A DNA stretch of 37,835 nucleotides from NCBI GenBank assembly GCA_947629515.1, contig CANRDY010000012.1:1-37835 (forward strand), written 5' to 3'. The notes below the pieces were generated by a model that saw nothing but the letters and a program-made list of their open reading frames with translations, did not search any database and was not told where the DNA came from. The position numbers and the translations under genes were made by a program. The DNA comes from an uncultured Clostridia bacterium (GTDB lineage Bacteria > Bacillota > Clostridia > Christensenellales > Borkfalkiaceae). Position 1 is the first letter of the stretch. Every line of letters begins with the position of its first letter. Below, piece by piece: positions 24,221 through 31,568 of the stretch.

Positions 24221-24292
24221 TATAATGCGTTTTTATGTTATATAATGCGCTCTACATGCTATAATGCGCTTTTACATGCTATAATGCGCTTT
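24221..24292. repeat. ~20-bp tandem repeat carrying TATAATGCG
   Basis: TATAATGCG occurs at 24221, 24241, 24260 and 24280; three of the four units share the adjoining TTTTACATGC-like filler. It lies between tilS and the DUF975 gene. Each unit contains a -10-like TATAAT on the plus strand, but no -35 box stands at the right distance. Similar GCGCATTATA motifs occur upstream of hddA. Confidence 0.85.
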
Positions 24293-24320
24293 GAGGTAAG
24301 GCGTTTTTATGCGTGATATC

Positions 24321-25718
24321 TTATTTGAACGAGGTGGTTATGCGGACGACAAAGAGGGGCGAATTTTCGGGGGCGGCGGGGGAAAGCTCCACGACGTGGG
24401 GCGCGTTTTCTGAGGGAACGGGAGAAAACTCCACGGCGGGGGGCGTATTTACAGAGGGAACGGGGAGTTGGGCGGCGGCGGAGATATCGACGCCGCAGAC
24501 GACTAAAACGCGGTTGCCGTCGGCTATAACGGGGAGCTTGTCGCGAAGGCTTGCGGGGACTTTCTTTTCGGACAGAAAGTCGCCCAAACTCCTCTTTATG
24601 CCGCCGATTTTGACTATATAGTCGCCCTTGCGGCGCGTTCTTATCTGCGCTCCTTCAAGCGCGTTCGGGTCGGCGTAAAGCACCTCTCCCCCCTTGTTGA
24701 AATTCGCGGGGAAATCGGCTTTTTCTATCGTCACTTCGACGTCCCCCAAACGGTGCGTTCCGAACGAAAATTGCAATATACTTTGCACTTTTTGGGTGTT
24801 TCGGCAGATCGCGACGCCCCCCTCTTCCTTAAAAGCCGTCAAGCCCAGAAAGCAAAAAGTTTTGCCGTTTTTAAGGCTTTGCAGTGCGAAAAGGCTTTGG
24901 ATATGCTCCTCGGTATAGTCCTTTTTTTGGAACGCCTTTATTGCAAAAATTGCCGCACGGGCGAAAATGGGTTTTACCGTACAGTTTTTTATGATAACGC
25001 GACCCGCGCCAAACTCCACATACTTCTCCGCTTCCCCCGAAAGATACTTTTCGTCCTCGGCGGCGAGCCTTGCAAAACGGCAAATAGCCCCCACCGCACC
25101 GCCGACGGCGCGTTCGAGCGCGGGAATCACCTCGGCGCGGATCTTGTTGCGGGTGTAATCGGTCGAAAAATTGGTCTGATCGTCGGCGTAGGGAATGGAA
25201 TTTTGGCGCACATATTCGTCAATTTGCTCGCGCGTGACGTTTATCATGGGGCGAATAAGGCGCAACCCGTCCGCCTCGGTATCCACAATTCCGCACACGC
25301 CCGAAAGCCCGCTTCCCCTTGCGAGGTTGAAGAGAACCGTCTCGGCGTTGTCGTTCATGTGGTGCGCCGTTGCGACAAGCGCGCCGCCCGCTTTTTTTGA
25401 AGCGTCGGCATAGCATTTTCTGCGCCATTCGCGGGCGGCGGTTTCGACGCTCAGCCCCTGCTCTTTTGCGAGAATAGCGCAGTTTTGGCAATATGTGTAG
25501 AGTTTTATGCCGTTGGCGGCGCAAAAATCGGACACAAGCGCAGAGTCGGCTTTGGACTGTTCGCCCCTTAAACCGTGCTCGCAATTGACGGCGCAAAGCG
25601 TTATTCCGTACTCCCCCGCGTGGTTCAAAAGGTAATGGAGCATCGCCATGGAATCGCGCCCGCCCGAGACGGCGGCGCAGATCTTTGAATTTTTGTAAGC
25701 CGAAAGATCGAGTTTCAT
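24321..25718 (-). CDS. tilS: tRNA(Ile)-lysidine synthase with repetitive C-terminal tail
   Basis: 465 residues. TilS joins lysine to C34 of the tRNA-Ile CAU anticodon with ATP, changing it to read AUA; it is essential in most bacteria. The PP-loop SGGRDSMAMLHYLL starts at about residue 19, followed by VNCEHGLRGEQSKADSALV, ATAHHMNDNAETVLFNLARG (His-x3-Asp motif), GLRLIRPM and TNFSTDYTRNKIRAEVIPAL. The C-terminal domain ends near residue 420 with GDYIVKIGGIKRSLGDFLSE and VADGNRVLVVCGVDIS-type sequence. The last ~45 residues are three copies of a 14-residue Pro/Val/Glu/Asn motif (P-S-E-N-A-P-x-V-V-E-L-S-P type) not expected in TilS. The ATG at 25718 has no evident Shine-Dalgarno. Confidence 0.93.
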   Translation of the reverse strand: MKLDLSAYKNSKICAAVSGGRDSMAMLHYLLNHAGEYGITLCAVNCEHGLRGEQSKADSALVSDFCAANGIKLYTYCQNCAILAKEQGLSVETAAREWRRKCYADASKKAGGALVATAHHMNDNAETVLFNLARGSGLSGVCGIVDTEADGLRLIRPMINVTREQIDEYVRQNSIPYADDQTNFSTDYTRNKIRAEVIPALERAVGGAVGAICRFARLAAEDEKYLSGEAEKYVEFGAGRVIIKNCTVKPIFARAAIFAIKAFQKKDYTEEHIQSLFALQSLKNGKTFCFLGLTAFKEEGGVAICRNTQKVQSILQFSFGTHRLGDVEVTIEKADFPANFNKGGEVLYADPNALEGAQIRTRRKGDYIVKIGGIKRSLGDFLSEKKVPASLRDKLPVIADGNRVLVVCGVDISAAAQLPVPSVNTPPAVEFSPVPSENAPHVVELSPAAPENSPLFVVRITTSFK

Positions 25719-25903
25719 AACAAAATTTTAACACACCGCGCTCAAACTTGCAAGCAAATGGCGCATATCGGCGCAAATACGCAAATGCCGTGCGATCCTT
25801 AAAACAGGCAAACGCGGTTCAACCGATGTATCGGCTTGCAATTATAACAAGTTAAACGGCAAAAAGAGGAAATGTGGCTAAAAGATTAAAATTGCAATAT
25901 ACA

Positions 25904-25932
25904 TTGACATTTTACTATTAATATGGTATATT
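25904..25932 (+). promoter_or_regulatory. SigA-type promoter for the surface lipoprotein
   Basis: TTGACA (25904-25909), 17-nt spacer, TATATT (25927-25932); transcription would start near 25939, 43 bp before the ATG. Confidence 0.85.
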
Positions 25933-25981
25933 GTGAGTGCAAAGAAAGTTGCAAAAAAATGTTCTGCACGGAGGTGGAGTT

Positions 25982-28900
25982 ATGTCGAAATTCCGTAAAT
26001 TACTGCTCGTTTCACTTATATCCGTATGCGCCTTTATGCTGGGCGCGCTGGTTTTTTCGGCGTGCACGGAGCACGTCCACGCCTTTGGAGAATGGCAGAC
26101 TGAGACCGCCGCGACCTGCTCGCAGGAGGGCAAGGAAGTGCGCCGCTGCGAGTGCGGGCAGACCGAGACCCGCCCCACCGCCAAAAAAGAGCACACTCCC
26201 GACCAGACCGCGTGGCAGACGGTGACCGCCGCGACCTGCTCGCAAAAGGGCTTGGAGAGCAGCGTGTGCACGCTGTGCCGCGCGCCCGTCACGCGCGAGA
26301 CTGAAATGCTCCCCCACTCCTACGGGGAATGGCGCGAGACCAAAGCCCCCACCTGTTCGGCTGCGGGACTTAAAGAACACGACTGCACGGTGTGCGGTCA
26401 CGGCGAGAGCGAAGAGATACAAAAGCTCCCCCACACCCCCGTAGTTATGGTGGCGAAAGCTCCCACCTGCACGGAGGCGGGATATACCGCGGGCGAAAAG
26501 TGCGGGGTATGCGGGGCGACCGTTTCGGGAATGGAAGCAATACCCCCGACGGGGCATAGCTACGGCGATTGGCAGGAAGTTGCAAAGGCGACCTGCACAT
26601 CCAAAGGCGTTGAACAGCGCGAGTGCGCAAAGTGCTTTAACACCGAAGAGCGCGAGACGGCTATGACCCCCCACTCGCTCGAGACGGTACAGGGCGAACA
26701 GCCCACGTGCACAGAGCCCGGTCACTCCGACGGCAAGCGTTGTACCGTGTGCGAACAGATGATAGTCGAACAAAAAGTCCTGCCCGCCCTCGGTCACAAG
26801 ATGAGCGAATATACCCATCAGGAAGATACCTCGATGGGGCATTACCACACGTCCAACTGCATAAGGTGCATGGCTGTAGAGGTGCGCGCGGAGTGCAACT
26901 TCAACACGGTCGAAACGCCCGCTACCTGCCTTACGCCCCTCCACCACACGCACACATGCACGACTTGTAATTATTTTTATGAACACGACGAGGGCGAGGC
27001 TTTGGGTCATTCGTGGCTCGAACCCGTGTTCTATAAGTTCGACGAAAACAAAGTTCCCATGCACATTCAAAGGTGCGCGAGGGCTGACGGCGACGAAGAA
27101 CACGAAGCTATAATCGAAAACTGCACGCAAGTGCTTACCACCTATCAGCCCGACTGCAAGAACGCGGGATACACCCGCCATGAGTGCGAAAAGTGCAACC
27201 TTTGGTATTCGGGCGAAAAAGTGCCCGCGCTGGGACACGATTTTACGCCCTATGTTCAGGAAGCGGGGGCGCGCGGGACTTACACGCACACGCACAGATG
27301 CCAAAACGACGGGTGCGGACTTGTGGAGACAAAGGAGTGCATATTCCTTTTGAGTCAAACGGTCGACCCCACCTGCACTACGCAGGGCTATACCGACCGC
27401 ACGTGCGTGGTCTGCCGCAACACCGCGCGCACGAATATTAAGGAAAAGTTAGGTCATATAACCGAGAGCTGGGAACACTTTGAAGATGACGGGCAGTCGT
27501 ACCACCGCTCGCAGTGTCTGAGAAAGGACTGCGGCGAGACGGTCGTGGGCGAGTGCAACTTTGTGGACGCCTCCGTCGCGCCCACCTGCGGAGTTGCGGG
27601 GCACGATCTGGAAATTTGCGAAGTTTGCCTTTACAACAAGGACAACGGCGTTATAGAAGCCCTTGTGCACGCGTTCAGCCCGTGGACGCCCGACGGCTTC
27701 CACAAACAGCATGTGCACACCTGTTCGAACTGCGGGCTGGAGGAAAGGGTCGACCACCCTTACGACGTTGCAACGGTAGAGGCGACCTGCATTTCGGAAG
27801 GTTCAAAAACATACACCTGCGACGAGTGCGGCGATACCTATACCGACATATACCTCAACCCCCTCGGACATTCCTTTGAGAACATGGACCCTTCGCTATG
27901 GAATATAAACCCCCAACAGCACGCCGCAACGTGCGTGAGGTGCGAAAACCATGTTGAACTTGCCCATAACTTTACAGAGAGCAATATTTGCGCTGACTGC
28001 GGCTTCGACGGGCTGTACTACGCCTACGGCGACGAAAGCAGAACGTGGGCTACCGTGCGCGAACCCGACGCCAACGACAAGGACGAAAACGGCATTGCCT
28101 ACCCGACCGACAGCGTTAACAACTCCAAAAGGCTGCTTATTGCGGCGAGCTGGAACTCCGTTCCCGTTACGCAGATAGGCAAAAACGCCTTCTTTGCGAG
28201 CGCGATCGAGACCTTAGCCGTGCGCGAGGTGGTTCTCCCCTACTGCGTCGAAAGCATCGAAAACTTCGCGTTCGACCACTGTATTTATCTTGAGAGCGTG
28301 TCGATAGCCGACGACCCGCAGGCGGCGATACTCACCTATGAAAAGCCCGCCGCGCTCCGCAGTATAGGCGAGTACGCATTTCAGAATTGCTCTGCGCTGA
28401 CTACGGCGCATCTGCCCGACAGCCTTATAAGTATAGGCAGAAGCGCATTTATTAACTGCACGAGCCTTAACGACATCTCCATACCCGAAAGCGTTACCCA
28501 GATTGGCGGGTCGGCGTTCCAAAATACCGCGTTCATAAATAACCCCGCAAAGTGGACGGCGGGCGCGCTGTACATTAACAAACACCTGATAAAGGTCGAC
28601 AGCGGCACGATAGCCGAGGACTACGAGATTTGGGATAAAACGCTTACGGTGAGCGAAAACGCGTTTGAAAACTGCACTGCGCTCAAACGGCTTACCATTC
28701 CCGCCTCGGTAACGGTGTTCGACAACGACGCGTTCAAGGGGTGCACTTCCCTTTCGACGGTCGTCTATAACGGAACTGCGGAGCAGTTTTTGGCAATTAA
28801 GTTCGGCAACGACCTGGCAAGCCCCATGCACTACGCAAGCAGTATAACCATTGCGGGCGCGGTGGGCGACATGCAGATAGGCGAGGGCGTGACCGCCATT

Positions 28901-29479
28901 CCCGCAGGTGCGTTCAGGGGATCGCAGATATCCTCGATAATCATTCCCGAGAGCGTGACCTCGATAGGCGCGAACGCGTTTTACGGGTGCGAAAGTCTTA
29001 CGCATATCGAAGTGCTCGGCAAGATCGTGCGGTTGGGCGCGGACGCGTTCACGGGCACGGGATATTATAACGATCTCGAAAATTGGACGAACGGGCTTTT
29101 GTATATAGGCGATATGCTGATCGCCGCCGACAGACAGCAGACGGGCGACGAAATCGACATACGCGAGGGCGTGACGGCTATCGCCCCCGGCGTGTTCAAA
29201 AACTTCGCCACGCTCAAAAAGGTCAACCTGCCCGCAAGCCTTATGTTCATAGGGAGCGAGGCGTTCTCGGGCGCGTTCGAAGTTACCACCTCTCCCTCGG
29301 GAGCGAGGGTCGTAAATGCCGAAGTTACCTTTAACGGTTCAAACGGGTATTGGTTCGCCTCTAATCTGAACGGCATGGGCAGAGTGTTGATGGACGAAAA
29401 GTTCGCCTCGAACAAGTCTATCAACGCGAGCGAGCTGATGACCTATAACGGCGAATGGCGCAGAACCGTGAAAAATTGA
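25982..29479 (+). CDS. Cys-rich repeat and BspA-type LRR surface lipoprotein
   Basis: 1165 residues from the ATG at 25982 (GGAGG upstream; an earlier in-frame ATG at 25937 lies on the -10/+1 region and is rejected). Residues 1-28 are a lipoprotein signal ending LVFSAC, so Cys28 should be lipidated. Residues ~30-680 hold about 13 repeats of ~45 residues with the pattern ATC-x2-G, C-x2-C, LGH and W, each with paired cysteines (CTVCGHG, CGVCGA, CEKCN, CDECGDT) that could bind a metal or form disulfides. Residues ~720-1100 are BspA-type leucine-rich repeats (SIGEYAFQNCSALTTAHLPD, IPESVTSIGANAFYGCESL). Such proteins are surface adhesins or recognition proteins in gut bacteria. It is monocistronic on the plus strand. 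Ligand unknown. Confidence 0.9.
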   Translation: MSKFRKLLLVSLISVCAFMLGALVFSACTEHVHAFGEWQTETAATCSQEGKEVRRCECGQTETRPTAKKEHTPDQTAWQTVTAATCSQKGLESSVCTLCRAPVTRETEMLPHSYGEWRETKAPTCSAAGLKEHDCTVCGHGESEEIQKLPHTPVVMVAKAPTCTEAGYTAGEKCGVCGATVSGMEAIPPTGHSYGDWQEVAKATCTSKGVEQRECAKCFNTEERETAMTPHSLETVQGEQPTCTEPGHSDGKRCTVCEQMIVEQKVLPALGHKMSEYTHQEDTSMGHYHTSNCIRCMAVEVRAECNFNTVETPATCLTPLHHTHTCTTCNYFYEHDEGEALGHSWLEPVFYKFDENKVPMHIQRCARADGDEEHEAIIENCTQVLTTYQPDCKNAGYTRHECEKCNLWYSGEKVPALGHDFTPYVQEAGARGTYTHTHRCQNDGCGLVETKECIFLLSQTVDPTCTTQGYTDRTCVVCRNTARTNIKEKLGHITESWEHFEDDGQSYHRSQCLRKDCGETVVGECNFVDASVAPTCGVAGHDLEICEVCLYNKDNGVIEALVHAFSPWTPDGFHKQHVHTCSNCGLEERVDHPYDVATVEATCISEGSKTYTCDECGDTYTDIYLNPLGHSFENMDPSLWNINPQQHAATCVRCENHVELAHNFTESNICADCGFDGLYYAYGDESRTWATVREPDANDKDENGIAYPTDSVNNSKRLLIAASWNSVPVTQIGKNAFFASAIETLAVREVVLPYCVESIENFAFDHCIYLESVSIADDPQAAILTYEKPAALRSIGEYAFQNCSALTTAHLPDSLISIGRSAFINCTSLNDISIPESVTQIGGSAFQNTAFINNPAKWTAGALYINKHLIKVDSGTIAEDYEIWDKTLTVSENAFENCTALKRLTIPASVTVFDNDAFKGCTSLSTVVYNGTAEQFLAIKFGNDLASPMHYASSITIAGAVGDMQIGEGVTAIPAGAFRGSQISSIIIPESVTSIGANAFYGCESLTHIEVLGKIVRLGADAFTGTGYYNDLENWTNGLLYIGDMLIAADRQQTGDEIDIREGVTAIAPGVFKNFATLKKVNLPASLMFIGSEAFSGAFEVTTSPSGARVVNAEVTFNGSNGYWFASNLNGMGRVLMDEKFASNKSINASELMTYNGEWRRTVKN

Positions 29480-29608
29480 GGCGGCGAGAGCGGTTATTTG
29501 GTTATGAGGTTATAAGGTGATGAGGCGCGGATTATTTATAGTTGATTGTATATAGTCGATCATATGGTGATGATTGTATATAGTTGATTGTGTAGTGCCG
29601 ATTGTATA
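29480..29608. repeat. Short direct repeats downstream of the lipoprotein
   Basis: AT-rich stretch with imperfect copies of TATATAGTTGATTGTATATAG and GGTGATGA-type words. No gene or promoter recognised. Confidence 0.5.
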
Positions 29609-29612
29609 AAAA

Positions 29613-29645
29613 GTGCGCGCGGGCGTTTGAAAACGCCCGCGCGTT
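29613..29645 (+). terminator. Terminator-like palindrome after the lipoprotein
   Basis: CGCGCGGGCGTTT / AAACGCCCGCGCG around a GA centre, then TTTAATG on the plus strand. It shares the GGGCGTT..AACGCCC core with other palindromes in the window and is the first good hairpin after the gene, 135 bp past the stop. Confidence 0.6.
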
Positions 29646-30262
29646 TAATGTTGAACAGCCTGCGCGCTTGTCGCCCTCAACGCCGTTAAGACGCTTGGTC
29701 AAGCGGAACGCTTGCGCGGCGGGCGTTGAAAACGCCCGCCGCGCATATTATCGGAGCAACTTATGGCACTGTCATTTCGAGGGATATGACACGCGCCGTA
29801 GGCGCGGGATTGACCGAGAGAATCCCCACGTGGTCTGCTCGGGGCACTTTGAAACCAACACCCAATTCCAAATATTATCGTATCGCATTATTCGCGTGGG
29901 CGGGTGAACCCCCACCTTTCATTCCTCCCCCTTGTAATTACCCCCTTCCTCATTCCCTCCCCTTTTTCAAGGGTCGAGTGCGGACTTCTCAAAACAGCGG
30001 ATACCCGCTGTTTTGCCGCACGAGGTGAGCGAGCGCATATGCACGCGCGTGCGATGCCCGAGGCGGTTGTTGTCCTTACAACCGACGAGAAAGGTAGGGT
30101 AGGGGTTTTTCTATAATATCCACCTTATAAAAACTCCGCTATACTGCGGAATAGACCCGTTCGACGCGCTTCGCTTGCTCAGGGTGACAGTTATTATTAA
30201 AATAGCGCGGGCGGCAAAAAGCCGCCCGCCGCTTAATACTGAGTTTTGAGCTATTGATTTTT
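29646..30262. repeat. Intergenic repeat cluster D
   Basis: No gene. In order: repeat A (29648-29716), a GCGGCGGGCGTTGAAAACGCCCGCCGC palindrome split as GCGGCGGGCGTT / AACGCCCGCCGC (about 29717-29744), repeat B (29763-29861), a pyrimidine-rich stretch (29910-29970), repeat C (30134-30197) and a GCGGGCGGCAAAAAGCCGCCCGC hairpin with arms GCGGGCGGC / GCCGCCCGC (30206-30228). Confidence 0.8.
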
Positions 30263-30337
30263 AAAATAAAAGACCGAGGCGGCTTTCGCAGGCCTCGGGT
30301 TGATACGCACGCGCGTTTGCGTATCTGCCTAAATAGC
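30263..30337 (-). ncRNA. Small RNA 5 of the tandem array
   Basis: Predicted transcript of about 75 nt, starting near 30337 under its own promoter (30344-30372). Two stem-loops: GATACGCA / TGCGTATC (30318-30325 with 30302-30309) and a terminator CCGAGGC / GCCTCGG-type stem (about 30274-30298) with U-rich tail TCTTTTATTTT (30263-30273). It does not share the sequence core of units 1, 3 and 4. No ribosome-binding site with a useful ORF. Confidence 0.75.
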
Positions 30338-30343
30338 ATTTAT

Positions 30344-30372
30344 ATTATATGCAATACGCAAAGATTTGTCAA
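30344..30372 (-). promoter_or_regulatory. Promoter of small RNA 5
   Basis: TTGACA (30367-30372), 17-nt spacer, TATAAT (30344-30349): full consensus. The -35 begins nine bases past the U-run of unit 4. Confidence 0.9.
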
Positions 30373-30380
30373 TAGTTTTT

Positions 30381-30481
30381 AAAAAAGGAATAAGAGAGGG
30401 GCTGCCGAAACTTAATTCGTATATCGCCTACATCACAACCCGTTAAGGGTCTGACACCACGCTTGCGCGCTTTCCTCTCTT
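30381..30481 (-). ncRNA. Small RNA 4 of the tandem array
   Basis: About 101 nt, starting near 30481. The 5' end AAGAGAGG (30474-30481) pairs with CCTCTCTT (30392-30399), followed by ATTCCTTTTTT, so the closing stem of the whole RNA is also its terminator stem. Inside: a GCGC-GCAA-GCGU hairpin with a GNRA-type loop, a GACCC-UUAAC-GGGUU hairpin followed by GUGAUGU, and a CGAA / UUCG hairpin. About 90% identical to unit 3. Confidence 0.8.
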
Positions 30482-30487
30482 GTTTAT

Positions 30488-30516
30488 AGTATACGCATTA
30501 AATTGGAATTTGTCAA
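30488..30516 (-). promoter_or_regulatory. Promoter of small RNA 4
   Basis: TTGACA (30511-30516), 17-nt spacer, TATACT (30488-30493). The -35 begins nine bases past the U-run of unit 3. Confidence 0.9.
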
Positions 30517-30525
30517 CGGTTTTTT

Positions 30526-30628
30526 AAAAAAAGAAATAAGAGAGGGGCGAACCGAAACTTAATTCGTATATAGCCCACATCACGACCCGTTAATGGTCTG
30601 ACACCACGCTTGCGCGCTTTCCTCTCTT
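30526..30628 (-). ncRNA. Small RNA 3 of the tandem array
   Basis: About 103 nt, starting near 30628. Closing stem AAGAGAGG (30621-30628) / CCTCTCTT (30538-30545), then ATTTCTTTTTTT. Same internal hairpins as unit 4; the second reads GACC-AUUAACG-GGUC, so a G-U pair of unit 4 is G-C here. Substitutions between the two copies leave all proposed stems largely intact. Confidence 0.8.
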
Positions 30629-30634
30629 GTTTAT

Positions 30635-30663
30635 AGTATACGCATTAAAATAGATTTTGTCAA
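30635..30663 (-). promoter_or_regulatory. Promoter of small RNA 3
   Basis: TTGACA (30658-30663), 17-nt spacer, TATACT (30635-30640). Confidence 0.9.
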
Positions 30664-30672
30664 CAGTTTTTT

Positions 30673-30741
30673 AAAAAAGAACCGCTTTAGGTTTTTCCTA
30701 GGCGAAAAGAAAAAAAGATAAATCTTTTATTTACTTTAAGT
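30673..30741 (-). ncRNA. Small RNA 2 of the tandem array
   Basis: About 69 nt, starting near 30741. AU-rich 5' half with an AAAAGAU-UU-AUCUUUU hairpin, then a terminator CGCCTAGG-AAAAA-CCTAAAGCG (30682-30704) and TTCTTTTTT. No sequence likeness to units 1, 3, 4; shared only in promoter, size and layout. An early stop at the first U-rich hairpin would leave an RNA of only ~35 nt. Confidence 0.7.
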
Positions 30742-30747
30742 ACCTAT

Positions 30748-30776
30748 ATTATATGCAATAAATCCCATATTGTCAA
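30748..30776 (-). promoter_or_regulatory. Promoter of small RNA 2
   Basis: TTGACA (30771-30776), 17-nt spacer, TATAAT (30748-30753): full consensus. Confidence 0.9.
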
Positions 30777-30799
30777 GGGGTTTTAAAAAATTGAAGCAC

Positions 30800-30870
30800 A
30801 AAAAAAGTAACGGGTGCCAAACACTACAAAGAGCATCAGCCCGGACCCCTTAACGGGATCGCCGTTACCG
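30800..30870 (-). ncRNA. Small RNA 1 of the tandem array
   Basis: About 71 nt, first in transcription order, starting near 30870. The 5' end GTAACGG (30862-30868) pairs with CCGTTAC (30807-30813), directly followed by seven U (30800-30806): the same end-to-end closing terminator stem as units 3 and 4. The internal hairpin GAUCCC-GUUAA-GGGGUC followed closely by CUGAUGC matches the GACCC-UUAAC-GGGUU..GUGAUGU element of units 3/4 although the closing stems are unrelated in sequence. Confidence 0.78.
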
Positions 30871-30876
30871 ACAAAG

Positions 30877-30905
30877 ATAATAACACTCCCTTTTAAGATT
30901 GTCAA
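30877..30905 (-). promoter_or_regulatory. Promoter of small RNA 1
   Basis: TTGACA (30900-30905), 17-nt spacer, TATTAT (30877-30882). Confidence 0.88.
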
Positions 30906-31568
30906 GCAAAATTTTATACTGTGAAATAGATTTCTCGGCAAGCTCGAAATGACAGTTATTAAAAATACGTCTGCGCCCGCGCGGCGTAATGTTTGCGCGC
31001 GGGCGCGGCTGCCAACAGCCGTGCCCGCGCGCTTTCTGATAATAAACTGTCACCCTGAGCAAGCGAAGCGCGTCGAACGGGTCTATTCCGCAGTATTGCG
31101 GAGTTTTTATAAGGTATATATTATGTGGAAGTGATAACGCGTTTCAAAGGACAAGCACGGACCACGGGGGGATTCTCTCACTTAATCGCCCGCGCATTAA
31201 TGCGCGGGTCTCATAGCGTTCGAAATGACAGTGCCATAATGCGCTCCGTTATTATTTAAAACGCGGCGGGGCGCAAACGCGCCCCGCCGCCTTGCGTTGA
31301 ACAGCCTAAACGCTCGACTATCTCAACGCTGTTAAGACGCTTGGTCAAGCGGAACGCTTGCGAAGCATATACGAAGTTTGCGGTAGTAAAGCGGCGGGCG
31401 CGCGACTAAAATCGCGCGCCCGCCGCTTTCCGTTGATAAGCCTATACGCTTGTCATACTTTTCCGTAGTTAAGAATCCCGTCCGCGGCGACACGCCGCTT
31501 TACCATTCGCTCTTGTTATTAAAATTGCCTGTGCGGAAGGTTCGCTACCCTTGCGGTTCACACAAATT
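30906..31568. repeat. Intergenic repeat cluster E
   Basis: No gene. It holds the near copy of the DUF6933-gene terminator (30994-31031), repeat C inverted (31044-31103), repeat B inverted and diverged (about 31127-31250), repeat A (31296-31361), a GGCGGGCGCGCGA / TCGCGCGCCCGCC hairpin (about 31392-31425) and the AAGAATCCCGTCCGCGGCG piece (about 31470) shared with cluster A. Confidence 0.8.

Noticed and set aside
26012-27358. 448-codon antisense ORF within the lipoprotein gene
   Set aside because: Shadow created by GC bias and the Cys-rich repeats; the plus-strand gene has a promoter, Shine-Dalgarno and lipobox.
30263-30905. CRISPR array, or type III toxin-antitoxin RNA repeats
   Set aside because: Each unit has its own promoter and terminator, repeats are ~100 nt and not identical, and neither cas genes nor a ToxN-like gene adjoin.
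30139-31134. Short ORFs of 60-66 codons in the repeat region
   Set aside because: They run through dispersed repeats (same peptide NNCHPEQAKRVERVYSAV recurs at each copy) and lack ribosome-binding sites.
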